A stretch of 64,000 nucleotides of DNA from Sinotaia quadrata. Its lineage: Eukaryota > Mollusca > Gastropoda > Architaenioglossa > Viviparidae. Location of the stretch: NCBI GenBank assembly GCA_028829895.1, contig CM054180.1, forward strand, positions 119,083,973 through 119,147,972, written 5' to 3'. The position numbers were made by a program, and so were the translations under genes. This document shows positions 22,195 to 34,347 of the stretch, in pieces. Under the pieces are notes generated by a model, which searched no databases, was not told the DNA's origin, and saw only the letters and a program-made list of their open reading frames with translations. Each line of letters starts with the position of its first letter. Within the stretch, counting starts at the first letter, position 1.

Positions 22195-22863
22195 ACATGA
22201 CACAAATGTATAATAAAAATAATTTGATATCACAGTAGTAAAGAGAGTTTAAACAGCGTGTTTATAAACATTACGTTATCTTTGAGAGGATTCTTCACTT
22301 TCCACTGGCAGTGCATGACGTCAGAGGCAAAGTAAGATGCAGCCCACTTCTCACAGTAGACTCACAAGCCCATTAAAATGGCTGGAGGGGAAATCAAAGA
22401 TTTGAAATACAAGAACGTTATAAGTTGCAGGAAAAGGTCCACAGAAGACCCAAACAAAGAACCATGAAAACAAAGGAATGTAGGGAAGCATAATGGGTTA
22501 CTGTCAATGGAATCTGGTAAACAGTGTTTTTTGTGTAGGGAGTCTGGCTGGACTGATATTAACTGTCATTTAAAAAAAAACAAACTCTCATCATATTTTA
22601 TTTTAACAATTATAGAACAGAATTATTTTAGTTCAATACAAGTGAACAATGAATTCAAGCTCTGTGCCTTCTTACTAATTTATGTACACCTTCAAATACA
22701 GTCATGTAGAATTAAACGGAATAATATTCACATACCAAAAGTTAACTATGAAAATCTCTAGATCATAAGGCATTTATTTTACAAATAAAAATTGTGATAT
22801 ATATATAAGGGTTCTTGTGACACCAATACCACTAGTTAATTGATATTATCATTATTAATTATG
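22195..22863. repeat. Non-coding segment paralogous to 54.69-55.23 kb
   Basis: From about 22320 the sequence (GCAGCCCACTTCTCACAGTA onward) is nearly identical to 54700-55227. Together with 24.23-24.6 kb (matching 53.24-54.5 kb) this shows that the inter-block region was also duplicated, in rearranged order. No gene is supported. Confidence 0.6.
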
Positions 22864-23940
22864 TTAATTAGCCCACTTTTGAAGTAAGCGCGTGTACGAT
22901 ATCAGAGTTGTGTCAGAGCAAAAAGACTCACGAATTTAAATTTGACACTGGTTAACTTTTGTAAACAAACGTACAGTATAACGAAAGGTTTGTATCGAAA
23001 ATCGACAGTGGGCCAAATTCTCTCTTTGTCTTAGCATTTTCTCACTGGTTATGTCGATTCTTTTACGTCGCCGAGCACGAATACAATGTCTCTTTGTTTG
23101 TTTGTTTCTTTTTTTGTACATGTATCTCGAGTATAAAAGAGGGCCCAAATCGCCATTTAACATCGGTTATCTCGATCCCCATGACTAATCATCGCTGGCT
23201 TTTGAAAATGTTAGTTATCGATGCCCTTCAACTGGCTCACACATCTTTCATGTTACACTGTAATTAGCCCACTTTTGAAGGAGCCATTCATACGATTCTT
23301 TTCAGAGCTATGTCAGAGCGAAATGACCCGGGAATTTAATTTTGACACTGGTTAACTTTTGTAAAAATAACTACACGTACACCCCGCAGGTTTTTGTTGT
23401 TGTTGATTTTCTGAGCAATCTTTGTGTTTGCAACGTTGGAGAATACATGTACATACTTGTATAATGAAAAGTTTGAATCGAGAATCGACGCTGGGCCAAA
23501 TTCCCTCTATCGTACAATTATGTTGATTATGTCGATTCTTTTTTGTCGCCGAACACTAATACAATATCTCTTTGTTTGTTTCTTTCTTTGTACTGTATAA
23601 TTATCTCGAGCAAAAAAGAGGACCCAAATCACCACTTCATATCGGTTATCTCGATCCCAATATTAATCATCGCCGGCTTTTGAAAATGTTAGTTATCAAT
23701 GTCCTTCAACTGGCTCACACATCTTTTATGTTAATTAGCCCACTTTTGAAGTAACCGCGTGTGTAAGATACTTTTCAGAGCTGTGTCAGAGCAAAATGAC
23801 TCGCAAATTTAAGTTTGATATTGGTTAGCTTTTTGCAAAAACGAACTACACTGTACACCCTGCAGATTATTTTGTGATTTTATGAGTGATCTTTGTGTTT
23901 TAAGTGTTGGAGAATATAATGAAAGGTTTGTATATTTTTA
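22864..23940 (+). repeat. Tandem repeat of 0.40-0.47 kb units with TATA-like box
   Basis: Three head-to-tail units start at 22864, 23261 and 23732, each beginning TTAATTAGCCCACTTTTGAA or close to it. The third is truncated near 23940. Unit 2 has an extra about 70 bp (AACTACACGTACACC region). Unit 1 carries CTCGAGTATAAAAGAGGGCC (TATAAAAG at 23132-23139); in unit 2 the box is changed to CAAAAAA. The unit may derive from a promoter-containing element such as an LTR. A two-unit paralogue is at 55228-55990. Confidence 0.75.
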
Positions 23941-24615
23941 TTGTATACGTGTACTGGTAAAATTTTGCTGTTAGTAAGTGGAAATAAGCCTATTGTTGTT
24001 AGCAAACATGTACAGTTTATCAAGTTAATCGTGTTATCTAAAAAAATCGCGGCGACGCTGTTGTGTAAAAAATCAAAAAAATTTGTATGTACATTCTCAT
24101 TTATTAATGCACATCATGTACATAAAGAAATTTCAAGCACGTTACATGTAATATTGAAGCATTTTTCTTCAAGTAGACTGTTAAAGGCAAAAAGCAAAAG
24201 AGCATTTTATTCGCAATTGGTTCATTTTTCTTTTCTATCTTAATTGAATTGTTATAAAATTTATTTTTATCTCATCTGTTTGTAGCTTGGTGGGGATTAG
24301 CTAACTGGGGGCCGAGCCATAATAAAGAGATAAAGAATTAGAAAATCTTCATTTATAAATAAAAGGGAGATAACATTGTTATCTAAGGCAAGTCAACTGA
24401 TTTATCTGGCAAGGTGTCTCGAATAATTGCCTGAATATTGTGGCATTTCATGGGGGATGTCAGGCCATTCAGCTGTCGTTATTATTAGAAATTATTCAAT
24501 ATACCAATATTGATAATTGGAATCTAAATTAGGACAGGGTCGTTAAGCATAGACCGGACATATGACATACCTTATATATCTTTCCCCTATTGAATGGTAC
24601 AATCTTTTAAGGTGG
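23941..24615. other. Dispersed-repeat region, no gene
   Basis: From 24225 it parallels 53240-53300 and 54185-54510 (TTGAATTGTTATAAAATTTA, GGGGATTAGCTAAC, GCCATAATAAAGAGATAA). The copy here lacks the Gypsy-like relic present at 53.3-54.18 kb. The open frame at 23941 has no recognisable domain. Confidence 0.5.
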
Positions 24616-24620
24616 CACAC

Positions 24621-25731
24621 TGTCACAGTCTGATAAAAATGTCATGACTCTGACCTACTTGTTTGTTTTTCAAACATCAAAATTTGAAAATTCCTTTGTT
24701 TGGAACTCTCCCATGATACACCAGTATCGAGAAGCTTCCAGCAAAGAGGTCAGGACGTTATGTAACTTTAGGCCCATTGTCTAGGTTCTAGAACCAACTA
24801 CATGCCACGCGATCCGTCACGTGATATGCTCTATGCTTTCTTATAAATATGGTTAAAACGCGCCCGAACTGTACTCCAATCCAGAAGCTACGACGCTGTG
24901 CGACACGTCTAGTACTTGTGAGTCATACAGGAACGACCGACGCGTTTTGCTGAGATAACACCTCGATTTCTCACTAAGGTCGGTTTTCGTCTTAGACTTC
25001 GTCTTCTTCATGGTTCCTGTACAAGCCGGTTTGAACTCTGTTGAGCGAGTTCAACTCTTCCAAAGTCCACCACCATTGTAGAGCAACGCCAACGTGTAGG
25101 TGTATGCTTGTCTACTCTCAGGTTCACTAGCGGGCGAAACTAAAAAGACAGTTTTCCATTGTATGCCACGTGCATTTCCGCTGATGCAACTACAGTGAGA
25201 TAGACCCGGTTCGGACTGGAACAAAAGACCAGGCGACACAGAGACACAAAGCTGAGTACCACTCGGATGACTAAAATTCATAAGAAACAATTGGGCACTC
25301 TTTCTCAAAGAACAATTAAGCACTTACGTGCCGAATTAAGAAAATAGACTTCGCGCTCGTATTTGATTACTGTTAAATTGTTAAACTTTATTAAATCTTA
25401 TTTTTAATTGTTAAACCTCTTCGTAGTTCATTTTTATGCATAATAGACCTAATGATTTTTCATGGATTGGATGGGGGCGAATTGAGCTGAATGACGTAAC
25501 GAATGCATATTAATTTAGAGGAATTTAACGACTCCAAACCAGCTAATGTACGCAATTTATCAGTTTGTAAATCTGCTGTCTGCACTACAAGACACATTTT
25601 TAAGTTAGTCAAATGATAAGTTGGGCAACCAGTCTGTATAGGATAGAGAGAAGGAATTAATTTAATCTATTATCTTTAAAGTCCTTAATTATCCTAGGCA
25701 GGGTCTCTAAATAAATACTGGAAACGTAACA
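24621..25731 (+). mobile_element. Solo LTR (1.1 kb) with heat-shock elements
   Basis: Begins TGTCACAG and ends CGTAACA (TGT...ACA), flanked by the 5-bp duplication CACAC (24616-24620 and 25732-25736). The paralogous locus at 54505-54515 reads GGTGGCACACCTAACTCAAAA with no insert, giving the empty site. The upstream part carries HSE motifs (24686-24693, 24731-24743, 24786-24793), a CACGTG box and TATAAATA (24842-24849). The distal part ends with AAATAAATACTGG. The 90-codon minus-strand frame at 25051 has no known domain and is probably chance. 5-bp duplications and TGT/ACA ends fit Ty3/Gypsy-type LTRs. Partial copies are at 796-1072 and 34261-34347. Confidence 0.8.
24686..24849 (+). promoter_or_regulatory. 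HSE cluster and TATA box in the solo LTR
   Basis: The same arrangement as at 862-1025: GAAAATTC, GAAGCTTCCAGCA, TTCTAGAA, CACGTG, TATAAATA. Retention in two independent LTR copies that otherwise carry indels suggests these are genuine parts of the element's promoter. Confidence 0.5.
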
Positions 25732-25736
25732 CACAC

Positions 25737-27894
25737 CTTGCTCAAAAAGCTTGAAAAATTGAAAAAAATCAATAACAAAAATTTTATTGGTATTTTCTGA
25801 TGTAACAGTGTCTGAATTTTATGAAATTGCTTTTATTTTTGGACAAATCACAATAGTTTTGAGGATATTTTCAATCAAAGATGGGAGTTTACCGTGGGAA
25901 ACGTTTATGCTTAAAAAATTAACTGAAAATCAGTCATTAAATTCGGTTTTTGCAGGATATCTAAAAAAAAACAACAAACTATTAAAGATATCTGCAAAGA
26001 ATTTTGAACGCAGTTTAAGGACAACATAATCTGGCTTCTGAACCTCTAACTTTTTTTTTACTATAGTGTAGATAAGAAATTATAATTAATTACATTTAAA
26101 AAAAAATATTATTTAAATGGAATAGGTGCTTCATTAGTTGAATGATTAGTAGACACTAGCCAGACATTACAGTATATTAATTCACTACCAAATATATTGT
26201 TTATATATTTTAAGGTTTTCTTGCAATCTTGTCAAAAGGAAATAAAAAATTTAAACTTTGGAAAATATGTTTACATTAAATAAATAATTTTGATACAAAA
26301 CCTAGTAAATTTAGAAGAAAAGTGAGTAAGCCTATATATTTTGAATCATCAACCATTTTACATCAGTTTCTGAAAACTTGAATACAAATTTCATTCGTTT
26401 ATTTGATACACTTTTTGTTGTTGATACTTAGTGGATTTCAGTTAGGTGTGCCAAATTAAGCTTTGGATAAGGAATATAAATTCAAAAGTAATTTTCAGAT
26501 TTCACCCACCAACACCGAAGTTAAATTCTCTACCAAACGCCTTGTAAATGTAATAGAATGTGCATTATCAACTCACTCTTATATTTATTGTGGAAAAATA
26601 AGCTTGCAAAATACAGCAAATAAATATATAACTCACTCGTAAAAACAATCTAGATATCTACTCATTGTTTATACTGTTCCCCTGCTAATGCAGTAATGGA
26701 CGAAAAAAGTGGTCACATAACCACAAAATAAAAAGAATTAAAAACAAATAACACGCGATCCGAATAAAGGAAATATATTATATTGTAAATAAATATGCCC
26801 CATATTGAATGATACAAAACTTAAGATATGGATAAGGCAGGCATTAATTCATAAAATTATTTTTCTTGTTCAACGCCTCAAGATGAATGCTACCGTAGGC
26901 CTATAGAGACTGAAAATTCTTATTTATCGGTTAATATAGTCCTTTAAACGAAAAGAAATATATATTTATAAATTGAAAATAATTGATTTAACTTATCAAC
27001 TAACATCATCAGAGTGATGCATGAGAAAAGCAAAGTGGAAACTGGTTCAATGTCGCCGAGTTAAACACTACGGTACTCGATAAAATCCGCCATTGTTGTT
27101 GACAGTCTTCGGTGATTTCGCTCACTGACCTCAGTTCTTTCAACACAATTCAGTACGCATGCAGTATTTTTTGTCTCAAACAAACTATACAGACTTATAG
27201 ATGAAGAGCTTTCCTATTTTCTGGTAGCTATTAAGGCTGCTATGTTATTGGAATCACCAAGGATGTAATTTAAGAAAATGTAAGTTTAACCTTATTTCAC
27301 TTTATCGTGAAATTTCCGTGCATTATTTAGTATAGAAATGAACCTTGTTCTCTCAACTATAAGAAAACCGTTATTATTATTTACTGTACCGCACGCGTCC
27401 CCACGGGCCGAGAAAGAGTGCATTTGTTAAACATAAGCGCTGGACAAGTTATGACGGCTTGGTCAAAAAGTCGCTCGGTTGGTAACTTCTGAATAACTTC
27501 TTATTACTTTTTCACAATTATTTATTAAAACACAGACAGACAGAACAGAGAACAAACATGAGTGTTGAAAATGTAGAAAAATTGACTAAACAACATCACA
27601 ATCAGCCATTCAGCGATGTTTGGAATGCCTACTCTAAATGTTAAGTCTGTAACCTTATTTTCATTCTCATAATAAATTTCTTTACAAGTTTGTACAGGAA
27701 ATTCTTTCAATCAAGAATAAAATTACAAGTTTACATCAATTCAAAGGCTAACAAGGATTCACAATAAAAATGCAAATAAAATGCCATGAAATCTGTTAAG
27801 CAAAAATCATTATTACAAATAGAGATTAACTAGACCAGATGTACCTTTACCTTTCTTTGACCGTGAGATAGTCAGCAATGCAGGACTGCATTTA
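25737..27894. other. AT-rich region, mostly single copy, no gene
   Basis: 25737-25920 parallels 54515-54690 (CTCAAAAAGCTTGAAAAATT onward). 26040-27760 is not seen elsewhere in the window; it contains a slightly GC-richer stretch (27040-27480) but no recognisable gene. From 27770 it parallels 34975 and 56010 (left flank of the ORF1 retroposon site). Confidence 0.45.
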
Positions 27895-27907
27895 GAGTGA
27901 TTAATTT
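27895..27907. other. Empty target site of the ORF1 retroposon
   Basis: GAGTGATTAATTT occurs once here, between the same flanks (GACTGCATTTA on the left, AATGAGACACAGGCAATTTA on the right) that border the retroposon at 35061-36623 and 56135-57641, where the 13-mer is duplicated. This is the pre-insertion state. Confidence 0.85.
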
Positions 27908-28080
27908 AATGAGACACAGGCAATTTATACAAGTTAGGATTTTGCCTGGTAGTTGCACTGAAACTTAGCGTCTACCCTAGAGACATGCTTACACGTACTT
28001 CTCTTTAGTCTTAGTCTTCCCAATTTGTCTGCGTAGTCACGGTTGGGTGACTGTTTTCTAAAAGTCGGTGTCTCCTAAGT

Positions 28081-28824
28081 TACTTAATTCTATAGAATTT
28101 TACTAGGTACGTGTGGATATAATCTTTCCCATCTTGGTACACGTGTAATTATGTAACAGAGCTCTCCACAGCGAGCTGTCTTATGCAACACTTGCCGGAC
28201 CATGTCAAATGCAGCTATTCACAGTGTCCAAACTTAGCATGCATTCAATTAACAATAGCGGTCCTTATAATCTTATTAAATAACTCTCGCTACTCAGTTT
28301 GACCTTCTTAAAACTAGGCCAGAAGTAAATTTTATGCATTATAATTAAATATTTAGAAAAAACAATTATAATATTTCTGAATTGCATTTTCAGGTTTACA
28401 AATATATTAGAACATGGCCAATAAAATGACATCAAAATATTATAACATTAACAGCCAATAAAATAGAATCACTGTATATATCTATAGGACATAAAATAAG
28501 AAAAGTGGGTAATTTCCTTTGGGTAGAAAAATGTTTCCAGAGTCAATAAAGTTTACAAGACTCAAAAGTAAGTTTACAAGACTCAAAGATTTATGAGATG
28601 TAAATACAGATCAAATCAGAGAGGTCAATATCGGGTCATCCATTATTTGTACTACCTCATAATGGTGTTATCTGTTTAGTAGATCTACTCCATTAATTAT
28701 AAATTGATATCCGATACTGGCCATCACGGGACCCCTAAAATAGTTTCAATGGATGAACATGAGAAATACACTTTGTAGATTTTAATGATTATCTGTTATT
28801 AATCCCACTTTTAAACCCCATGTC
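28081..28824. repeat. Block-flank repeat, short copy
   Basis: Nearly identical to the first 740 bp of the segment at 2580. It stops abruptly at TTTTAAACCCCATGT (28824), where foreign sequence starts; the other copies continue GTTACCATTCC. No zinc-finger array follows this copy. Confidence 0.75.
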
Positions 28825-30704
28825 AGCCCTGAAAATGAAAAAAAAAGTCCCACTAGCCTTTGGCTAGTAACTTTAAAATTTTACTAGCCAAACTAAAATT
28901 TTTACTAGCCAATTTAATTTTTTTCTAGACAATCAAAATAGCCTAACATAACAAGTGGGGGATTCTCGTCGCGGGATTGATATGTATTAAATCGAATTTT
29001 TTTATACATAGGGCATACCATATCTTTAGAAAACGACACAGAGAAAGTTTTGCCAATATTCTTTTGATTCAGATTCATTAGAAAGTATTTGTCACGAAAA
29101 TCAAGAAATATTAATTAATTTTTTTCCTCTCCCTCTAAGTATTTTATAACTCTAAACTATGTACGAAACAGCTAAGTTAATTAGAAGAGGGACATGGGTG
29201 AAAATGACTACTTTGTCGAGAAAGCGAAAACTAAGTCGGAAACATTAGCTTTAAGTTCGTGTCGGGGAATGGAAAAGATATAATTAGCTTGCAAGAGAAT
29301 GCTGGCTTGACCCTCTGCGGTCAGGACATTATGCCCATAAATATATGTCGGCGTAGGGCCAGCGTACGGAATTCGTGAGCGAGCGCTGGGACGCCAATTA
29401 TGTCCGTGACGGAGGCAGACTGAGTTTTTGAAAATGTAAACATCTTTTTTTTTTTTATAATCACCACTATAAATGTTTGTTAGTAAGTTGATATTGTTAT
29501 TGTGAAATTGCTATTGTTTTATGAAAGTGCTATTGAAATAGAATTTGAGATTATTGGAAAGTTAATAATTGTATTACTAAGTTAAAAAGGTTGGTTTGAG
29601 TGTACAACCATTTCTTGATGTGAGTTAATGTATGACTCGCCAGGTGGCCATGAGTTGCCATAGTAACTGTAGTTTTAAAATAAAATACAATTAGGATCAT
29701 TGCTCTGAGATGTAGTTTAGTGTGTGCTCTGAGTTAGTTAAGATAGGCCAAATGGATAAGTAAATCACAGTGTCAACTGGGAACTTGATACTTTGGCACT
29801 GATAGAACTGGACATGCCAGAGGTGGCCAGGATGGGCAGAGAATATTCGTGCTGGTGGTAAATGGGCAGTGCCGGAAGGGGGATAGCGTGTGTGCTGGAA
29901 GGAGGGTGTACCAGTGAGCTCAGAGAAAGGGACGTGCAAGAACTTTGTGTATAAAAGAGATGGAGCCAGGAGGGGATGAGAAACGTGGAAAATGTAGCGT
30001 GTTGTAGGAGAGCGGGACATGCTCTCTGTTTCTCCCTGCTTTGTTGGTACCAAGAAAACTCTTTGAAGTTGGGACGCAAGCAACTAGAGGGTTCTTGGAC
30101 CCTGTAACAGTGTGCCAGAATGTCTACCTGGCTGTATATGGAGCGCGTCGTAACGACCGCTGCAGTTTTTAGATGGGCCAAATCAAATCAGATAGCCATC
30201 TCAGGTTTTCAAAGACTCTGTCAAAGACCGCGGACAATCGATTATTTTCCATGCAGAAGGTAAATTCCTGGTGGAAGTCTAATGTTGTTGCGCTGGGAGA
30301 TGTTACAGAACGAGATGTTACATAGTGGTAGTAACTATCGTTGGAAGCAGTAGTGGTCATGCATGAGGCATACCGCCGAGAACGGCAAAGGTTGGCCGTT
30401 ATGAAGAAGAGAAGAGAAAAGAAGAGATGAGAAACGAAGTTATGAAGAAGTTAAGAGAAGAGATGAGAAACGAAGTTATGAAGAAAAGAGATGAGATGAA
30501 ATGAGCAGAAATTGAAGAGAAGAAGAGAGAAGAGAGAACGCAATGAGAGTTGAGAAATTAGGCCTAATGAGAGAAGTGCACGGGAGCGTGAAGTTGTAGT
30601 AGCCGTTGTAGCAGTGAAGGCGGCCAGGTCGAGACGTCGACGATGTTATCATCAACCCCCCCCAGCACCAAAGGAGAAAGTGTAACGATGGAGCCCAGCA
30701 CAAG
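28825..30704. other. Left part of a composite 6.1-kb insertion, no firm gene
   Basis: Starts CAGCCCTGAAAATG with repeated ACTAGCC motifs in the first 110 bp, which resembles the subterminal repeats of a DNA transposon. The far end near 34.9 kb has repeated GGCGACTAAA and ACTAGCC. An imperfect hairpin (GGCCAGCG with CGCTGG) lies at 29357-29391. Polypurine sequence with two copies of GAGATGAGAAACGAAGTTAT fills 30400-30550. Minus-strand open frames (29697-30181, 30476-30824) show no known domain. Confidence 0.4.
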
Positions 30705-30827
30705 AAGAAAGTAACAAATTATATGAGTAGAGAACAAGAGTAAGTAACGTTGATTATATGAGCAGATAACGAGAGAAAGTAACGAACTATGTGAGCAGAG
30801 AACAAGGAGAAAATGACGACACATATG
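30705..30827. repeat. Approximately 35-bp tandem repeat, interrupted by transposon
   Basis: Three units of 34-36 bp (GAAAGTAACGAACTATGTGA plus GCAGAGAACAAGGA) and the start of a fourth. The fourth is split by TIR element copy 2 and resumes at 33131 (CATATGTGAGTAAAAG). Confidence 0.65.
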
Positions 30828-32199
30828 CAGACCTGCCTACCCCCCACCTTAGGAAACCAGAAGATCACTGGTCCAAAACCAGAAGATTTTGAATGGAAAC
30901 CAGAAGATTTTATGCGGAGTCTGGCTTTTTAATAGAAATACCAATAATATAAAATAAATGCAAAATAAAAAAAATAATGTTAATATTTGTAAATAAACTT
31001 ACCAATAATGTAATGATTAATGCAAAGCACAACAATTTGTCTACATTTTGTCTAGTCTCCATTCCACTGTTTATTTTAGATGAATTTTTGTCAAGCACAC
31101 CAAGTGTTAGGCAGTTTTATTTAGATATTTCTTTAGACTTCATTTGAAGAAGGATCTTCACATTTCAGAATAATGGGCCATTGAAGTACCGCATCATGAT
31201 TTTCACTTTTACAGAAATTCATTAAATATTTCATAAATGGATTTTTTTTAAAATATATATTTAACTTTTTATTATCTAATGTACAAGCCACAAACAGGAA
31301 CATGTGCCTATTGAAAAATTTTAAGAAAAAAGTTATGATTTTTTTTTATTGTACCCATCTAAAATATATATTTTGGGAGAACATGTAGAATTTAAAAAAA
31401 TAAAATTTACTTAAACCTAAAGCATATAGGCTTTCATCCATGCACAACCTTTTAATTTTATGTATGAGAAACTAATATACCAAATTTCAGGGACATGGAA
31501 TAATTACAACTATTCAAAAGGGGTCTTAGCATTTAGTTCAACAGAGGAAAAAAGTCATTTTGAGAAAAACATTTAAAGTAAAATAAAGACTACAGAACTT
31601 TAAAAGTGTTCAAGTGGTTTATTTTTTTAAAATAAATATACCCTATCCATACTACATTGGACTGCTCTTAGTCATTTAGCTCTCTCAGAATTAAATATAC
31701 TAATACTATATATTACTATCCTTTACATCCTCAGTGTACAGTCTTTTTATTTTCTAATACTACATAGAACCAGAATATTGCAAAGAAATTAAAAAAAATA
31801 TATATTTATCAATCCACATTAATAAAATTTGGAATATATGTTGTCTTTGTTATGAGAAAGCAATACCAGTTATTAGTTTTAGAATATCTGGTTCAGATTT
31901 TAATTTATAAATGATTTAAATATATAAAACACCTGTATTTTTCTAAATTTACATGTCCATTAGACTAGAGAAAAAACAGTGAAAGTCTTCCTGTAACATT
32001 TAAAATGTTATTAAAAAGACATTATTCTTCAATAAGCATGCTTTGTTAATTAAGAATTGGATATGATTAATATTATTTTTAATGTTTTATGCATTTCTTT
32101 TGTCTTCAATGTATGTGTATTTATTATCATGCCTTCTAAAATTCTATTATAATAATGTGTGTACTGCGTAATCACAAAATATCAACGGCTAATTTACAA

Positions 32200-32248
<49 letters not shown>

Positions 32249-33130
32249 CCTATATATATTTCTAATTTTTTATTATTTTTTGATTAAATGATTAAAATAA
32301 AAAATTCGACTAAATCAAAATGTTCACAATTCCGTAAATTACTTTCAAACAAATTTGACTCAGTATCATTTCTTTATTGCCGATGATCTTTTGTTTTAAA
32401 ACTTGTGTCACTTTTTTTTAAAAAAATAAATTTTGAAGCCTTACATATTATATAAGATTAATTACAACGGATTCTAGAAAAATGATTATTTGAACCTCAA
32501 TGCGGTTTCAAACATAGGCCTACCGTTATTGAAAACGCCAATCTTTTTCCTAGCATTGCAATATAATTCGTCAAAGTAGCTCGTTTTGGACGGATAATTT
32601 CTGAAGAAAATTGCATAGACTGTCTTACATGTAAGTTGAATGTTATTTATTAAAGTAAATATTTCGTAATTGTCACGCATATACTATCGCTACGTGGCCG
32701 CCATTTTGAAAAAGCGAACTTCGTCTATCGGTCGAACGGGCAGTAAAAACGTTATGAACCGAATTTGCTTATCCCGCTAAGCTCTGACTTCTCAACATAA
32801 AAAATATTTAAAGAAAATGTTTATTTCACGAGCGAAATTCTGTTTTGTCAACTAAAATTAATAACGGCCGACGAATAATATTCCGGAAGTGTTAGAAAAG
32901 GACTCGTATGCTGAAGAGCTCATAGCAGACGACAGAGAAGCAGTTAGAGTTACGCCGCCATTAGCTCTATTGAACGCACGGTAAGTTTTTCGTCCTGTCA
33001 TAATCGATCGTGAAAAAAAAAATTGAAAATGAAAATGAAAGCGGAAGATTTCTTTTGGAAGCGGAAGAGCGAGAGATTCGAGGTAAAAGCGGGAGATTCT
33101 TCCGCTAAAAGCGGAAGGTAGGCAGGTATG
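30828..33130. mobile_element. TIR DNA element, copy 2 (2303 bp, 6-bp TSD)
   Basis: Same ends as copy 1, with target duplication CATATG (30822-30827 and 33131-33136). It differs from copy 1 mainly by a longer TA microsatellite (32205-32245) and small indels. The right-end candidate exon and donor (32981) are kept. It is very similar to copy 1, implying fairly recent activity. Confidence 0.85.
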
Positions 33131-33136
33131 CATATG

Positions 33137-34260
33137 TGAGTAAAAGTAAATTCTAATTAGGGAAATCTCAGAGCACGTAAACATAAATATAAACTAGAAC
33201 CTAAAACTAAAACTAGAATCTTAATTAAGTATTAAAACTAAAATTAGAAGTAAACCTTGATATAAAGAGATATTGATGGAACCGTGAAGAAGACTTGCAA
33301 GTTAAATGACATTTGTTCGTTATTGAACTTTGTTTATTATTATTGAACATTGATATAAGTTGTGGCGCCAGAACTCGGAAATAATGACTGCCCTATTATG
33401 TTGTAAAATGCCTAAGCAAAGTTAGAAGTAGTACTGCATGAAGAAACTGAATTTTGTAATTCTTTGATTTTATTCATCATTTATCATTTTTCTTTCTTCC
33501 CCCTTTCCCATGGGTGCGAGTGTGGATGGCTGACTGACTAACCAACGTGTGAGAGGAAACCCATAGACCAATAAATTTGAATATATACTCTGACATTGGG
33601 CCTTTCTCCTGTCTATGGTTTTGAAAGAGTGGTTGCTGTCATTGTTATACGTTGTGTCGTCTGTGCCATCTACACTTCACCCCTACCCGTATGCAAGCAC
33701 ACATGCAAACATGTCGGCAATACGTAACCTACACGCAGAATTAAATTCGAGCCAAACAAACATCTTGGTATTCTGTGTGTGGATTTGTCATTCTCTTTAT
33801 GCAAGTCCTACGTGGAGCCGGCAAGCCACCACCCTCCCCTCATCAGAGAGAAGGTGGCAGGTGACAGTATTTATCTTTGCTTTTTCATTGTATTATTTAT
33901 GCATGTATTCTTTTGCAGAGTATTATGTATACTTAATATGTTAACATATAGCATTGTATTTTTAGTTGTCGCTAGATACATGAATGTTAACTGTTGATTT
34001 ATTTATTGTGTTACTGAATATTTCATTGTGAGAAGTTGACGTGTTATACCGCCAGCTAGGAGAGTTACCGGTAGTAACAGACTTCGAAATATTATATTTA
34101 GGGTGCTAAGTATAATGTTGTAATGTTGTATGGTTGGAGCCGTAACATTACGAAAGCCTTGGAGACACATAGACTGTAGCCAAGCAAGTGAAACGTGTGA
34201 CTAACACGTAATTTATTTAGGACGGAGCTCTGAATAAATTAAATAATTTTTGTAAGATTA
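33137..34260. other. Right part of composite insertion, no firm gene
   Basis: Contains TGGCGCCAGAAC at 33363-33374, which resembles a retroelement primer-binding site, but no matching LTR end was found beside it. A CAATAAATTTG poly(A)-like signal lies near 33570. Open frames at 33615-33997 have no recognisable domain. Confidence 0.35.
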
Positions 34261-34347
34261 TGTTACATGTCCAGTATTTATTTAAAGACCCTGCTTAGGA
34301 ATTTTACAGAACTTTAATTTAATTAGATAAATTAATTTCTCTCCTTT
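34261..34347 (-). mobile_element. 3' tip of the heat-shock-type LTR
   Basis: The minus-strand sequence ends CTTTAAATAAATACTGGACA then TGTAACA. It matches the last about 90 bp of the solo LTR (25640-25731), including the AGACCCTG and CCAGTATTTATTTA blocks. It directly follows the gag relic in the same orientation, so the internal region and most of the LTR were deleted. Confidence 0.6.

Noticed and set aside
25051..25323. 90-codon minus-strand frame inside the solo LTR
   Set aside because: Lies in LTR sequence, no domain, and the corresponding part is absent from other copies, so it cannot be tested.
29697..30181. Two overlapping minus-strand frames of about 130 codons
   Set aside because: No known domain, low-complexity Ser/Pro/Leu composition, and overlapping frames in a TE-like region; likely chance.
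33363..33380. TGGCGCCAGAAC, resembling an LTR-element primer-binding site
   Set aside because: No LTR end (TG...CA with a repeat partner) adjoins it and no gag follows in that orientation.
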